A stretch of DNA of 64,000 nt from NCBI GenBank assembly GCA_024280755.1, contig JAJRPN010000002.1, positions 50,374-114,373 on the forward strand. Direction: 5' to 3'. Every line of letters starts with the position of its first letter. The stretch's first letter is position 1. The notes beneath the pieces were generated by a model. That model was given only the letters and a program-made list of their open reading frames with translations, had not been told where the DNA came from and searched no databases. Source of the DNA: Planctomycetota bacterium (GTDB lineage: Bacteria; Planctomycetota; Phycisphaerae; Phycisphaerales; UBA1924). Shown here piece by piece: positions 42,479 through 50,815 of this stretch. The translations under genes were made by a program, and so were the position numbers.

Positions 42479-43432
42479 ATGACTGACCAAGACAAAGCCC
42501 AAGACAACGATCAAGATCAAGACCAAATCGCATCCGTATTCCTCGATGGCGAGTTTATGAACCGCGAGGACGCCAAGCTCTCGGCATTCGACGCGGCCAT
42601 CCAGCATGGGGTCGGGTTGTTTGAGACCTTGAGCGCGACATCCACAATGGACGGGATCGTGGTGCATGATCTTGAAGCCCATCTCGATCGGCTCCAAGCA
42701 TCGGCAGCCAAGCTGGGGTTGAGCGATGATATTAAGACCGGGCCTTTGGGCGAGGCGATCACGGAGACTGTCCGCCGGGCGCGGTACAAGAACACGCGGG
42801 TTCGGTTGACCCTCACCGGCGGCGATCTGAACCTGCTCCAAACCCACGGCCGATCCAACCATCGCCCGACCGTACTCATCGCGGCCCAGCCCGCGACGGA
42901 TTATCCCGATGAGATGTTCGACAAGGGGGTCATGGTGACGCTGGGACAGGCACGGGTGAACCCGCTTGATCCAACATCGGGGCACAAGACGCTCAACTAT
43001 TGGTGGCGGCTGCGCGAGTTGCAAGATGCGGCGAGCAAAGGGGCGGGCGAGTCGATCATCTTTTCGGTGAGTAATCACCTCGCGAGCGGGTGCGTGTCGA
43101 ACCTGTTTGTGGTCGATGGCGGGAATTTAATTACGCCGATCGCGCAAGGCGAGGAAGAAGATGTCAGCGGGATCGAGACCAAGGAGGGTGTGATGCCCTC
43201 GCCGGTGCTGCCGGGCATTACGCGGATGCGGGTGATCGAGCATGCCAAAGAAATGGGCATCAAGACCACCAAGCGGATGATGACGATCGACGATTTGCTC
43301 GATGCTGAAGAAGTGTTCCTGACCAACTCAAGCTGGGGCGTGCTGCCTGTGGTGAAGGTGGAGGGGGAAGCAATCGGGAGCGGGGTGCCGGGGGAAGTGA
43401 CGAAGAAGCTGCGGGCGGCGGTTCTCGGATAA
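42479..43432 (+). CDS. Class IV PLP aminotransferase/lyase (BCAT or aminodeoxychorismate lyase type)
   Basis: A 317-residue fold-type IV PLP enzyme. It has FLDGEFMNREDAKLSAFDAAIQHGVGLFETLSA, LEAHLDRLQASAAKLGL, TRVRLTLTGGD, PTSGHKTLNYWWRLRE (PLP Lys in GHKTLNY), ESIIFSVSNHLASGCVSNLFVV and PGITRMRVIEHAKEMGI. Family members are branched-chain or D-amino acid aminotransferases and 4-amino-4-deoxychorismate lyase. With a pabB-like gene in the window PabC is plausible, but the motifs do not decide it. The last 85 bases of the gene reappear at 43683-43769. Confidence 0.85.
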   Translation: MTDQDKAQDNDQDQDQIASVFLDGEFMNREDAKLSAFDAAIQHGVGLFETLSATSTMDGIVVHDLEAHLDRLQASAAKLGLSDDIKTGPLGEAITETVRRARYKNTRVRLTLTGGDLNLLQTHGRSNHRPTVLIAAQPATDYPDEMFDKGVMVTLGQARVNPLDPTSGHKTLNYWWRLRELQDAASKGAGESIIFSVSNHLASGCVSNLFVVDGGNLITPIAQGEEEDVSGIETKEGVMPSPVLPGITRMRVIEHAKEMGIKTTKRMMTIDDLLDAEEVFLTNSSWGVLPVVKVEGEAIGSGVPGEVTKKLRAAVLG

Positions 43433-43445
43433 CAGTTTTGATTCT

Positions 43446-43543
43446 GGGTGCCACGCCTTGACCGTCTTCGGCAAGGCGTGTCTTCGTGTGTTTTGATATG
43501 GACAAGACACTGCTTGCCGAAGACGGTCAAGCAGTGGCACCCG
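43446..43543. repeat. Family D inverted repeat, copy 1
   Basis: GGGTGCCACGCCTTGACCGTCTTCGG... is mirrored by ...CGAAGACGGTCAAGCAGTGGCACCC, with stems of about 24 bases and a few mismatches around a TGTCTTCGTG centre. A partial copy is at 44443-44523 and a rearranged one at 43591-43683. It starts 13 bases past the class IV gene stop. Confidence 0.88.
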
Positions 43544-43590
43544 GCCCGTCAGAATATATTTATGCCGGTAATCCGCGTGGCGTACCAGAA

Positions 43591-43683
43591 AGCCGGGTGC
43601 CATGTAGGTGCCGTCTTCGGCTTCTGTGATCGTGATGGAATCGAAGACATGGAGGAGACTTCGTCACCTCCATGGTACCCGGC
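43591..43683. repeat. Family D-related inverted repeat, rearranged copy
   Basis: The outer arms GCCGGGTGCCATG / CATGGTACCCGGC and an inner ATGGAATCGAAGACATGG region are seen, with the shared GTGCCGTCTTCGGC core of family D. It lies directly upstream of the duplicated 3' end of the class IV gene. Confidence 0.7.
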
Positions 43684-43769
43684 CTGTGGTGAAGGTGGAG
43701 GGGGAAGCGATTGGGAGCGGGTCGCCGGGGGAAGTGACGAAGAAGTTGCGGGCGGCTGTGGTGGGGTGA
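43683..43769 (+). pseudogene. Duplicate of the 3' end of the class IV aminotransferase gene
   Basis: About 85 bases starting CCTGTGGTGAAGGTGGAGGG repeat the end of the gene at 42479-43432 (there 43348-43432) with roughly ten substitutions, again running in frame to a stop (VVKVEGEAIGSG...TKKLRAAVVG). There is no start or upstream coding part. It appears to be left from a duplication or insertion involving the family D repeats. Confidence 0.85.
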
Positions 43770-43774
43770 GTTTA

Positions 43775-44212
43775 CTAGAAAATGTTTTGGAAGTACAACA
43801 CCAGGATAAGCATATAGATTGTGCTGGCTGTTGAAACTGACCAACAGCTAATTTGAAAAGCTGTTTCAAGCCAAGTTGCACCGTGCCGAGTTATATTGAT
43901 GGTTCTTACACACAAAAACACGCTCAAGTAGAACAGTTGAAGCGTCATTGCGCCTACAGCAAATCGAGCAATACCTGGATCAACTGGCGCAACTGCCGGA
44001 AGAAGCATCCGCCACAACCCCGCGTGTATAAGTGGGGTAATCAGTACCAGTTCAAATGTAATCGCATTGCTCGATCGTTTGCGGACGCACATGAGAGCAT
44101 CAACTCGAGCCGAGTTGCCACACTCTGGGCAGGTGGCGGATGCGCCTTGGTTGATGAGGCCGGTGAGGTCGTAGTTGCAGGTGGGGCAGGTTGGGGTGAT
44201 GGGTTTGGGCAC
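43775..44212 (-). CDS. Zinc-ribbon four-helix membrane protein
   Basis: A 145-residue protein starting at a GTG. A zinc ribbon (TCPTCNYDLTGL...TCPECGNSARV, residues 8-34) is followed by about four transmembrane segments (ELVLITPLIHAGLWRMLL, ARFAVGAMTLQLFYLSVFLCV, WLETAFQISCWSVSTASTIYMLILVLYF). It shares plan and ribbon with the gene at 44527-44985 and the ribbon of 6331-7881. No function is known. It is flanked by repeats D and C on both sides. Confidence 0.7.
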   Translation of the reverse strand: MPKPITPTCPTCNYDLTGLINQGASATCPECGNSARVDALMCVRKRSSNAITFELVLITPLIHAGLWRMLLPAVAPVDPGIARFAVGAMTLQLFYLSVFLCVRTINITRHGATWLETAFQISCWSVSTASTIYMLILVLYFQNIF

Positions 44213-44257
44213 GATTGATTCTAGGTCTTGTCTGATGACTCCTCGTTTTCATTCTTT

Positions 44258-44416
44258 CGCCTCCCCCGGGCCTCCGGGGGAGCACCCAAAGGGTGGTTGT
44301 GGCTGCGAAGCAGACGGAGGGGGTCTTTTCTTAAAGAAGGCAATGGGGAAGAAAAAGAATAAGACCCCCTCCGTCTCACTGCGTTCGGCACCTCCCCCGG
44401 AGGCCCGGGGGAGGCG
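44258..44416. repeat. Family C long inverted repeat, copy 3
   Basis: The outer arms CGCCTCCCCCGGGCCTCCGG / CCGGAGGCCCGGGGGAGGCG and inner GACGGAGGGGGTCTT / AAGACCCCCTCCGTC are complementary. Closest to copy 1 at 23737, including the CAAAGGGTGGTTGTGGCTGC segment that reads as its complement there. It is located between two minus-strand zinc-ribbon genes. Confidence 0.92.
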
Positions 44417-44442
44417 ATAAGAGCGTGAAGACCGCGTAAGCA

Positions 44443-44523
44443 TGGCACCCGGCAAGGTGTGGCTTCGTGTTTGATGCCAACTCAAGACACTGCTTGCCGA
44501 AGACGGTCAAGCAGTGGCACCCG
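44443..44523. repeat. Family D inverted repeat, copy 2 (left arm shortened)
   Basis: The right arm CTTGCCGAAGACGGTCAAGCAGTGGCACCC is identical to copy 1. The left arm is reduced to TGGCACCCGGCAAGGTGTGGCTTCGTG, so part of the stem is missing. It lies between family C copy 3 and the stop of the gene at 44527. Confidence 0.82.
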
Positions 44524-44526
44524 GCG

Positions 44527-44985
44527 TTAAAACCCAGCCCATTTACTGAACGCAAAGATTGTTGCGAAATATATGGCGGATCCGGGTAAGCAGTAGAGCA
44601 ATCCCCAGAGCGGGATGCTCCAGCGTTGGTATGGCCGGGGGTATCGCTTTGATTTGACGAATGTTGATATACATGCACTGATGAAGAGTGCAAAGAGAAT
44701 CAATGGATTGAGCAAAGCATGAAAACCAAGCACGAATATGCTGATTTCAAACGGGAGGAACACGCCTACGAATCCAGCAAAATTTGTGATGAGGGTGGGG
44801 ATGATAAGTATGTAGAGGAAGAGGAAGTGAAATTTTTTCTTGGTGAACCCGGCGCTGGGGGATGCTGGTTTGAGGAGCGTGCCACACTCTGGGCAGGTGA
44901 TGCGATTGGCCTTGTCGGGTTCGATGCCGAGGAGGTTGTAGTCGCAGATGGGACAGACGGAGTTTGAGACTGGCAATTTATTCAT
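44527..44985 (-). CDS. Zinc-ribbon membrane protein, relative of 43775-44212
   Basis: A 152-residue protein with a zinc ribbon (VCPICDYNLLGI...TCPECGTLL, residues 11-38) and four predicted transmembrane segments (FHFLFLYILIIPTLITNFAGFVGVFL, ISIFVLGFHALLNPLILFALFISACI, WSIPLWGLLYCLPGSAIYFATIFAF). It starts inside the stop of the upstream gene (ATGAATAA, eight-base overlap), so the two are translated together. Function is unknown; the soluble ribbon with a membrane bundle recurs in three proteins of this window. Confidence 0.72.
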   Translation of the reverse strand: MNKLPVSNSVCPICDYNLLGIEPDKANRITCPECGTLLKPASPSAGFTKKKFHFLFLYILIIPTLITNFAGFVGVFLPFEISIFVLGFHALLNPLILFALFISACISTFVKSKRYPRPYQRWSIPLWGLLYCLPGSAIYFATIFAFSKWAGF

Positions 44986-45259
44986 CGCGATCCATCACGC
45001 GGACATTTCTTCGGCCGTCGAGGGGGCCGTTGGGGGCGTGGGATTTGGAGAAGGCTCGTTTTATTTTGAAGTAGGCAAAGAGGATCAGGGCGAGGACGAT
45101 GACGATGATCGCCAGAGGGATAAAGATAATGAACCCGAGGATGATCAGGGTGAGCAGGATCAGGATCGAGAGGATTTGGGCGATTGGGCCACCGGCTTTG
45201 AACTGGACGGATCTGCCGGTGGTGGATGCCGAGGTAAATTGTGGATTGGGTTGGTTCAT
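44978..45259 (-). CDS. Small membrane protein with one long hydrophobic helix pair
   Basis: A 93-residue protein: a polar N-terminus (MNQPNPQFTSASTTGRSVQF), one very long hydrophobic stretch (IAQILSILILLTLIILGFIIFIPLAIIVIVLALILFAYF) long enough for two short helices, and a basic/acidic tail ending VRVMDRDE. It is translationally coupled to the zinc-ribbon gene downstream. I do not recognise the family. A family B repeat lies just upstream of its start. Confidence 0.7.
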   Translation of the reverse strand: MNQPNPQFTSASTTGRSVQFKAGGPIAQILSILILLTLIILGFIIFIPLAIIVIVLALILFAYFKIKRAFSKSHAPNGPLDGRRNVRVMDRDE

Positions 45260-45283
45260 GGTAATTGGTGATCTTGTTTTTCT

Positions 45284-45354
45284 GGTGGGATGGGCTTCTA
45301 GCCCGTCTTCTTGGGATGCAGGGAGTAAGAGACGGGCTGGAAGCCCATCCCACC
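45284..45354. repeat. Family B inverted repeat, copy 2
   Basis: GGTGGGATGGGCTTCTAGCCC and GGGCTGGAAGCCCATCCCACC are complementary; related to 16920-16995, with GAT for GAC in both arms (compensated change). It lies between the divergent starts of the small membrane protein gene and dnaE. Confidence 0.92.
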
Positions 45355-45504
45355 AAGAAGTCCATCCAGCTAAGATTCTCTACACCTATGATAGGGATTC
45401 GGTTCGTCGGATTTCGAGGGATCTTGCTTCACAGTTGTATCGGGATTGTGTACGATGGGGGTTGGATCTGATGAATCGCCTATTTGCTGTGTTTGGGGCC
45501 TGAG

Positions 45505-48500
45505 TTGACGAAAAAGCAAGAACAAAACAAAGATCGCAAGTCCTTTGTGCATTTGCACTTGCACTCTGAATACTCGCTGCTCGATGGCGGGAATAAGGTC
45601 AGCAAACTGGTCGATCGGGTGGTTGAGCTTGGGATGGAAGCTGTCGCGATCACGGATCACGGCAACATGCACGCGGCGATCCCGTTTTATAACCTCGCCA
45701 AGAAGAAGGGCATCAAGCCGATCTTGGGGGTCGAGGCGTACATCGCGCCGCGCGATCGCCATGACCGGACTTACACCGGGGTGAAGGATGGCGGTTTCCA
45801 CCTGGTGATGCTCGCCGAGAATCTCAAGGGTTGGGAGAACCTGCTGTACTTGTGTTCTGAGGCATATTTGACGGGGTTTTATTACAAGCCTCGGATGGAT
45901 CGCGAGTTGCTCGAAAAGCATAACGAGGGCATTATTGTGATCAACGGGCATCTGGGCTCGGAGATTGCGCACCACATGGTGATGTATGAAAATACACGGG
46001 ATCAGTCGCATTGGGACAACGCGGTTGAGGTGGCGAAGTGGTACCGGAATGTTTTTAAAGGGACGGAAAGCGGCCCTGGGTTTTATCTTGAGTTGCAGCA
46101 CCACATCGGTTTGCAGAACTCGATCAACCCCCATGTAATCAAGCTGGCGCGTGAGTTGGATATCCCGCTGGTGTGCGATAACGATTCGCATTTTTTGCTT
46201 GAGGATGATTACGACGCGCACGATACGCTGGTCTGTATCTCGACGGGCAAGGTGAAGAACGATCCGGATCGGATGCACTATCCGACGGAGCTGTATGTGA
46301 AGTCGGCTGAGGAGATGGAAGAAGTCTTCTTCAGTGACGAGTACAACAACGAAGAGATGGGCGAGGCTGGCAAAGAGGCGATGGCCAACACGGTGGCGAT
46401 CGCGGATCGGTGCGATGTCGAGGTGCCGATCGGTGCGAACCATGCGCCGGTGGTGATTGTCAAGGCACCGGCCAAGAGCAAGCTGCCTAAGCACAATGCC
46501 AAGAAGTATGAGGGTGATCTGACCGCGTGGTTCAAGGATTACTGTACGAACTTCGAGCTTGACCCGGCGAACGATCCTGATCTGGATCAATCATCGCTCA
46601 AGGAGGAATGTGACCAGACGCTTCGGATGCTGTGTGAAGCCGGGATGATCTGGCGGTATGGCGGCGGGATCCTTGATTATCGCCATGAACAGATCGAGCA
46701 TATTGACCCGATGCCTGAAGGGTTAGAGGGCGAAGACGCGGTTGGTTGGGAGAAGTGGGCACGATTAAATCGTGAGCTCAAGATCCTTGCAGACAAACTG
46801 ATCAGTGCGTACTTCTTGATCGTGTGGGACTTTGTCAACTGGGGGCGTCAGCGTAGCATCCCGTCGATCGCGCGTGGTTCAGGTGTGGGGACGATGTGTG
46901 GATATGTGCTGGGGTTGTCCAACGCGTGCCCGGTGCATTATGGGTTGTTGTTTGAACGGTTCACCGACCCGGATCGAACTGAATATCCCGATATTGATAT
47001 CGACCTGTGCCAGAACGGTCGGCTCGAAGTGATTAACTATGTCCGCGAGAAGTATGGGCATGTGGCGCAGATCATTACCTTTGGTACGCTCAAGGCGCGT
47101 GCGGGGATTCGTGATGTGGCGCGGGTGTTGGAGATGCCACTCGGTGATGCGGATAAGCTCGCCAAGTTGATCCCCGAAGAGTTGGGCATCACGCTCGATA
47201 AGGCCCTTGAGCAAGAGCCGGATTTGAAGGACTGGTACGACTCCGATGCGATGGTCAAGCGGGTGATTGATACCGCAAGGACCTTTGAAGGGCAGGCAAG
47301 GCATTCGAGTGTGCATGCCGCGGGTGTGATCGTGGCGACGCGGCCATTGCACGAAGTCGTTCCTTTGTATAAGGCAGCGGGCGCAGAGGATCATGAGATC
47401 ATCACGCAGTGGGACGGGCCGACCTGTGAGATGATGGGGCTGCTCAAGATGGATTTCTTGGGGTTGCGCACGCTCAGTGTGATTGAGCGAGCTCGCCAGG
47501 AGATTCAGGACTCGTTTACCGAAGAGCAAATCTGGGCGGCGGTCGGCAAGACAAAGAAGAAGGGCGAAGATCATCCCCTCGATCTCGATCGCTTGGAGTA
47601 CACCGACCCGATCGTGTTTGCGATGTTCCAACGCGGCGATACGACGGGCATTTTTCAGTTTGAATCCGGCGGCATGCGCAAACTGCTCAACTCGATGAAA
47701 CCCGACAGGCTCGAAGACCTCATCGCAGCCAACGCGTTGTTCAGGCCTGGGCCGATGGATCTGATTCCAGATTACAACCGGCGCAAGCATGGGACCGAAG
47801 AAGTGCCCAAGGTGCATGAGATTGTCGATCGGTTTACAGCCGAGACCTATGGCGTGATGGTGTATCAGGAACAGGTCATGCAGATTGTGCATGAGCTTGG
47901 TGGGATTCCGCTTCGTAGTGCGTATTCGTTGATTAAGGCGATCAGTAAGAAGAAGGTCAAGACGATTGATGCCGAGCGTCCAAAGTTTGTCGATGGGGCT
48001 GGGGAGAAGGGCTTGGAGAAGAAGAAGGCAGAAGAACTCTTTGAGTTAATTCTCAAGTTCGCCGGGTATGGTTTTAACAAATCGCATTCGACGGGCTATG
48101 CGATTGTCGCGTATCAGACGGCATACCTGAAGACCTACTTCCCGAGCCAATACATGGCGGCCTTCTTGAGCTTTGAATCGCAGGCGCAGAAGATCAGCGA
48201 TTGGATTCCGTATCTCGAAGATTGCAAACGGCTCAAGTTTGTTGACCCGAAGACTGGCGAAGAACTCCGATCGGGCGTCGAGGTGCTTGCGCCCGATGTG
48301 AATCATTCCAAGCCTGACTTTGGCGTGGTCTTTGGTGATGACGAAGAGCATCGCCCTGATACAGGCCAGATCATGTTTGGGCTCAAAGCGATCAAGGGCG
48401 CGGGGAGCAAGGCGATCGGAGGCATCGTCAACGAACGCGACTTTGGAACGGATAAAGAGAACCCAGAGCGAAAGATCTTTACAAGTTTGTTTGAGTTCTG

Positions 48501-49488
48501 CGAACGGGTGCCCAGCGGCAGCGTGAATAAGGCGACGATCGAGGCGTTGATTAAAGCCGGTGCGTTTGACAACATGTACACGCGCGATCAGCGGGCATCG
48601 TTGGTTGCATCGATTGAATCTGCGGTGAGTGCTGGGCAAACGGTCGCTGCGGATAAGGCTGCGGGGCAAGGGGCGTTGTTTGGCGGTGGCGAAGAACCCG
48701 AGCAAACCCAAGTTGAGTCTGATGCGATGTTGGCCAAGGTTGAGCCTTGGAGCGAGGCGGAGATTCTCAAGCAAGAGAAGGACACGCTCGGGTTCTATGT
48801 GTCGAGCCATCCGATGGAGGAATGGAGCCATTGGGTGCGGGCGTTTACGCATACGAGGGTGGGTGATCTCAAGAAGCTCGCTCAAGACAAACGCGTGATC
48901 GTCGCGGCGATGGTGCAGAGCACAAGAATCATCGTGATGCGCAACGGGCGCAATGCCGGGCAGAAGATGGCGATCTTGACGATCGAAGACGCAACAGGGA
49001 CGGCTGACGCGGTGATGTTTAGTAATGTCTATAGCCAGTTTGGGCACTTGCTCGAAGATGATCAACCCAAGTTCTTCATGGGTCGATTGGATCACTCGCG
49101 AGGCGATGCCCAGATTATTGTCGATCGTTTGGTGCCGATTGATGGGCACCCGCTTGAGCAGGGCACGGTGCAGGTGATGGTTCGTCCAGATCGATTGAAT
49201 GGCGACGCCCAAGACCGACTCGAAGCCGCGAAGGTGTTGCTCAAGGAGCCGATCGATCCGAGTGATTTGTCATTGGGTAAATCGGCTCGCCCGGTGGAGG
49301 TGATCATCGAGACTCCTGGTGCGTGGGTATTGGTTGAGCCGAAGGCTGTGGGCAAGGTCACGCTTCGTCCAGAACTGGTGAAACTGATTGCAGGGGAGTT
49401 GGGTGCGGATTCCGTTCGGCTTGCGGGTGGGGTGAGCGTGGAGCTCAATAAGGAAGATGACCGGCGCAAGAAGTACACTAAAGCGTGA
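45505..49488 (+). CDS. dnaE: DNA polymerase III subunit alpha
   Basis: The replicative polymerase, about 1327 residues from this start. The PHP domain opens FVHLHLHSEYSLLDGGNK, with VAITDHGNMHAAIPFY. The polymerase core has SIPSIARGSGVGTMCGYVLGL, the catalytic PDIDIDLCQNGR, HSSVHAAGVIV, FRPGPMDLIPDYNRRKHG and GYGFNKSHSTGYAIVAYQTAYLKTYFPSQYMAAF. Helix-hairpin-helix and OB-fold (MAILTIEDATGTADAVMF) parts follow. No ATG is available: the frame opens after a TGA and offers TTG codons at 45484, 45493 and 45505. I favour 45505 (GGGG five bases upstream, MTKKQ start). It is longer than most bacterial DnaE proteins. Confidence 0.95.
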   Translation: MTKKQEQNKDRKSFVHLHLHSEYSLLDGGNKVSKLVDRVVELGMEAVAITDHGNMHAAIPFYNLAKKKGIKPILGVEAYIAPRDRHDRTYTGVKDGGFHLVMLAENLKGWENLLYLCSEAYLTGFYYKPRMDRELLEKHNEGIIVINGHLGSEIAHHMVMYENTRDQSHWDNAVEVAKWYRNVFKGTESGPGFYLELQHHIGLQNSINPHVIKLARELDIPLVCDNDSHFLLEDDYDAHDTLVCISTGKVKNDPDRMHYPTELYVKSAEEMEEVFFSDEYNNEEMGEAGKEAMANTVAIADRCDVEVPIGANHAPVVIVKAPAKSKLPKHNAKKYEGDLTAWFKDYCTNFELDPANDPDLDQSSLKEECDQTLRMLCEAGMIWRYGGGILDYRHEQIEHIDPMPEGLEGEDAVGWEKWARLNRELKILADKLISAYFLIVWDFVNWGRQRSIPSIARGSGVGTMCGYVLGLSNACPVHYGLLFERFTDPDRTEYPDIDIDLCQNGRLEVINYVREKYGHVAQIITFGTLKARAGIRDVARVLEMPLGDADKLAKLIPEELGITLDKALEQEPDLKDWYDSDAMVKRVIDTARTFEGQARHSSVHAAGVIVATRPLHEVVPLYKAAGAEDHEIITQWDGPTCEMMGLLKMDFLGLRTLSVIERARQEIQDSFTEEQIWAAVGKTKKKGEDHPLDLDRLEYTDPIVFAMFQRGDTTGIFQFESGGMRKLLNSMKPDRLEDLIAANALFRPGPMDLIPDYNRRKHGTEEVPKVHEIVDRFTAETYGVMVYQEQVMQIVHELGGIPLRSAYSLIKAISKKKVKTIDAERPKFVDGAGEKGLEKKKAEELFELILKFAGYGFNKSHSTGYAIVAYQTAYLKTYFPSQYMAAFLSFESQAQKISDWIPYLEDCKRLKFVDPKTGEELRSGVEVLAPDVNHSKPDFGVVFGDDEEHRPDTGQIMFGLKAIKGAGSKAIGGIVNERDFGTDKENPERKIFTSLFEFCERVPSGSVNKATIEALIKAGAFDNMYTRDQRASLVASIESAVSAGQTVAADKAAGQGALFGGGEEPEQTQVESDAMLAKVEPWSEAEILKQEKDTLGFYVSSHPMEEWSHWVRAFTHTRVGDLKKLAQDKRVIVAAMVQSTRIIVMRNGRNAGQKMAILTIEDATGTADAVMFSNVYSQFGHLLEDDQPKFFMGRLDHSRGDAQIIVDRLVPIDGHPLEQGTVQVMVRPDRLNGDAQDRLEAAKVLLKEPIDPSDLSLGKSARPVEVIIETPGAWVLVEPKAVGKVTLRPELVKLIAGELGADSVRLAGGVSVELNKEDDRRKKYTKA

Positions 49489-49541
49489 TTTGATCCGTTT
49501 GGAGTGGAATTTGGTACCCAAAGCAGTTTGGTTATAGTCTA

Positions 49542-49577
49542 CACTAACCAAAAATAAGTAAAATATTTTGGTTAGTG
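49542..49577. promoter_or_regulatory. Perfect inverted repeat upstream of fic, probable operator
   Basis: CACTAACCAAAA and TTTTGGTTAGTG form a perfect 12-base inverted repeat around a 12-base A/T-rich centre, ending 26 bases before the fic ATG. A further half-site TTTGGTTA lies at 49527-49534. There is no T run in terminator position, so a dimeric regulator site is more likely. The binder could be the Fic protein's own C-terminal winged helix; that is inference. Confidence 0.7.
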
Positions 49578-49603
49578 CGGGTTGGGACCAATACACTTTG
49601 GGT

Positions 49604-50815
49604 ATGAAACCTGACACATTCCATCCAAAATTAAGTACCGGCCGCCTTGTTCAGACTCAGTTTCAGACGGTGAAGTTTCAGTCTGGTCGGCTGAAAAAAA
49701 TTCATGAGGATGGATGGGCGTTCATTCCAAACCTTATGCCAAATTTGGACGAGGTGCTCACAGAAACAAAGTCTCTGCTCTCGCTCCATGAGCAGGCGAC
49801 GGCGATGCTCGGGCGTTTGGATGGGAGTTTTCAGAATGTACCAGGTGGATTGAGTATCAATCCGTGGGTGCTGTATAAGCCCTTGCGTATGCGGGAAGCT
49901 CGGTTGTCATCAAAGATTGAAAACACGATTGCGAGTGCGACAGAAATTGAAGCAGTGATGGTTATGCCCTCCGAGCGTAGCGAGCCTTTGGAAGTGCGGA
50001 ATTATTTCAAGGCGATAGAGATGGGGGCTCAAGATCAAGGCCCAATTAACGAAACGATGATTCGTGGGCTGCATAAAGAGTTGCTCAGTGGTATTCCTGA
50101 ATCAGAGAAAAAATATCCAGGCCAGTATCGTCCTTCGCAGGTCATGATTGGAGATGACGATGAGTCATTCTCTGATGCTCGCTTTGTGCCACCACCGCCG
50201 GGCGAGGTTCCGATGTTGATGCAGCAGCTTGCTGAGTATATGCGCAATCCGCCTGAGGGGATGCCATCTCTCTTTGTGGCGGCAATCGTTCACTATCAGT
50301 TTGAGGCGATTCATCCGTTTGCTGATGGAAATGGGCGATTGGGGCGGATGCTTATCACGCTGTCGTTGTGCAATAATACTTTGTTGTCGAGGCCATTGAT
50401 ATATCCCAGTGGGTACATCAATAAACACAAGCAGCAGTATTACGATCTGCTACTTCGGGTCTCAACACATGGGGATTGGGCATCTTGGCTGGGGTATTTT
50501 CTAAAAATGGTGATCGCAGAGTCACAGGGAACGATTCAACGCATACAGAGATTGTTTCAGCTTCGGCAAGATTATCTTGGGCGGCTTGATAACAAGCCTC
50601 GCGGACAACGGTTTACAGATGCAATTGATTCATTGTTTGAGCAGTCCATGACCACTGTCAAGATGCTTCATAATCGCATAGGCGGAACAGAGCAGACTGT
50701 TCGAAATTATGTAGATATCATGGTTGAATATGGAATTCTACATCGCGCCGAGGGGACTCAGAGGACAAAGATTTATTTTGCTCCTGAAATCCATATGGTC
50801 GTCGATGAAGATTGA
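49604..50815 (+). CDS. Fic family protein with C-terminal winged-helix-like region
   Basis: Fic enzymes transfer AMP, or another nucleotide part, to a hydroxyl of a target protein. The 403-residue protein has a DUF4172/Fic_N-like N-terminal half (LLSLHEQATAMLGRLDG...SSKIENTIASATEIEAV), the inhibitory-motif-like SSKIENT, and the catalytic loop VHYQFEAIHPFADGNGRLGRMLI (HPFxDGNGRxxR, complete). The last 90 residues (AIDSLFEQSMTTVKMLHNRIGGTEQTVRNYVDIMVEYGILH) look like a winged helix. ATG at 49604 replaces a TTG in the ORF track. It may be autoregulated through the inverted repeat. It is convergent with ubiX, stop against stop. Confidence 0.9.
   Translation: MKPDTFHPKLSTGRLVQTQFQTVKFQSGRLKKIHEDGWAFIPNLMPNLDEVLTETKSLLSLHEQATAMLGRLDGSFQNVPGGLSINPWVLYKPLRMREARLSSKIENTIASATEIEAVMVMPSERSEPLEVRNYFKAIEMGAQDQGPINETMIRGLHKELLSGIPESEKKYPGQYRPSQVMIGDDDESFSDARFVPPPPGEVPMLMQQLAEYMRNPPEGMPSLFVAAIVHYQFEAIHPFADGNGRLGRMLITLSLCNNTLLSRPLIYPSGYINKHKQQYYDLLLRVSTHGDWASWLGYFLKMVIAESQGTIQRIQRLFQLRQDYLGRLDNKPRGQRFTDAIDSLFEQSMTTVKMLHNRIGGTEQTVRNYVDIMVEYGILHRAEGTQRTKIYFAPEIHMVVDED

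Noticed and set aside
45370-46590. Long minus-strand ORF opposite dnaE, with others at 46879-47892 and 48046-49212
   Set aside because: All lie antisense to conserved dnaE motifs and have the low-complexity composition of shadow frames.
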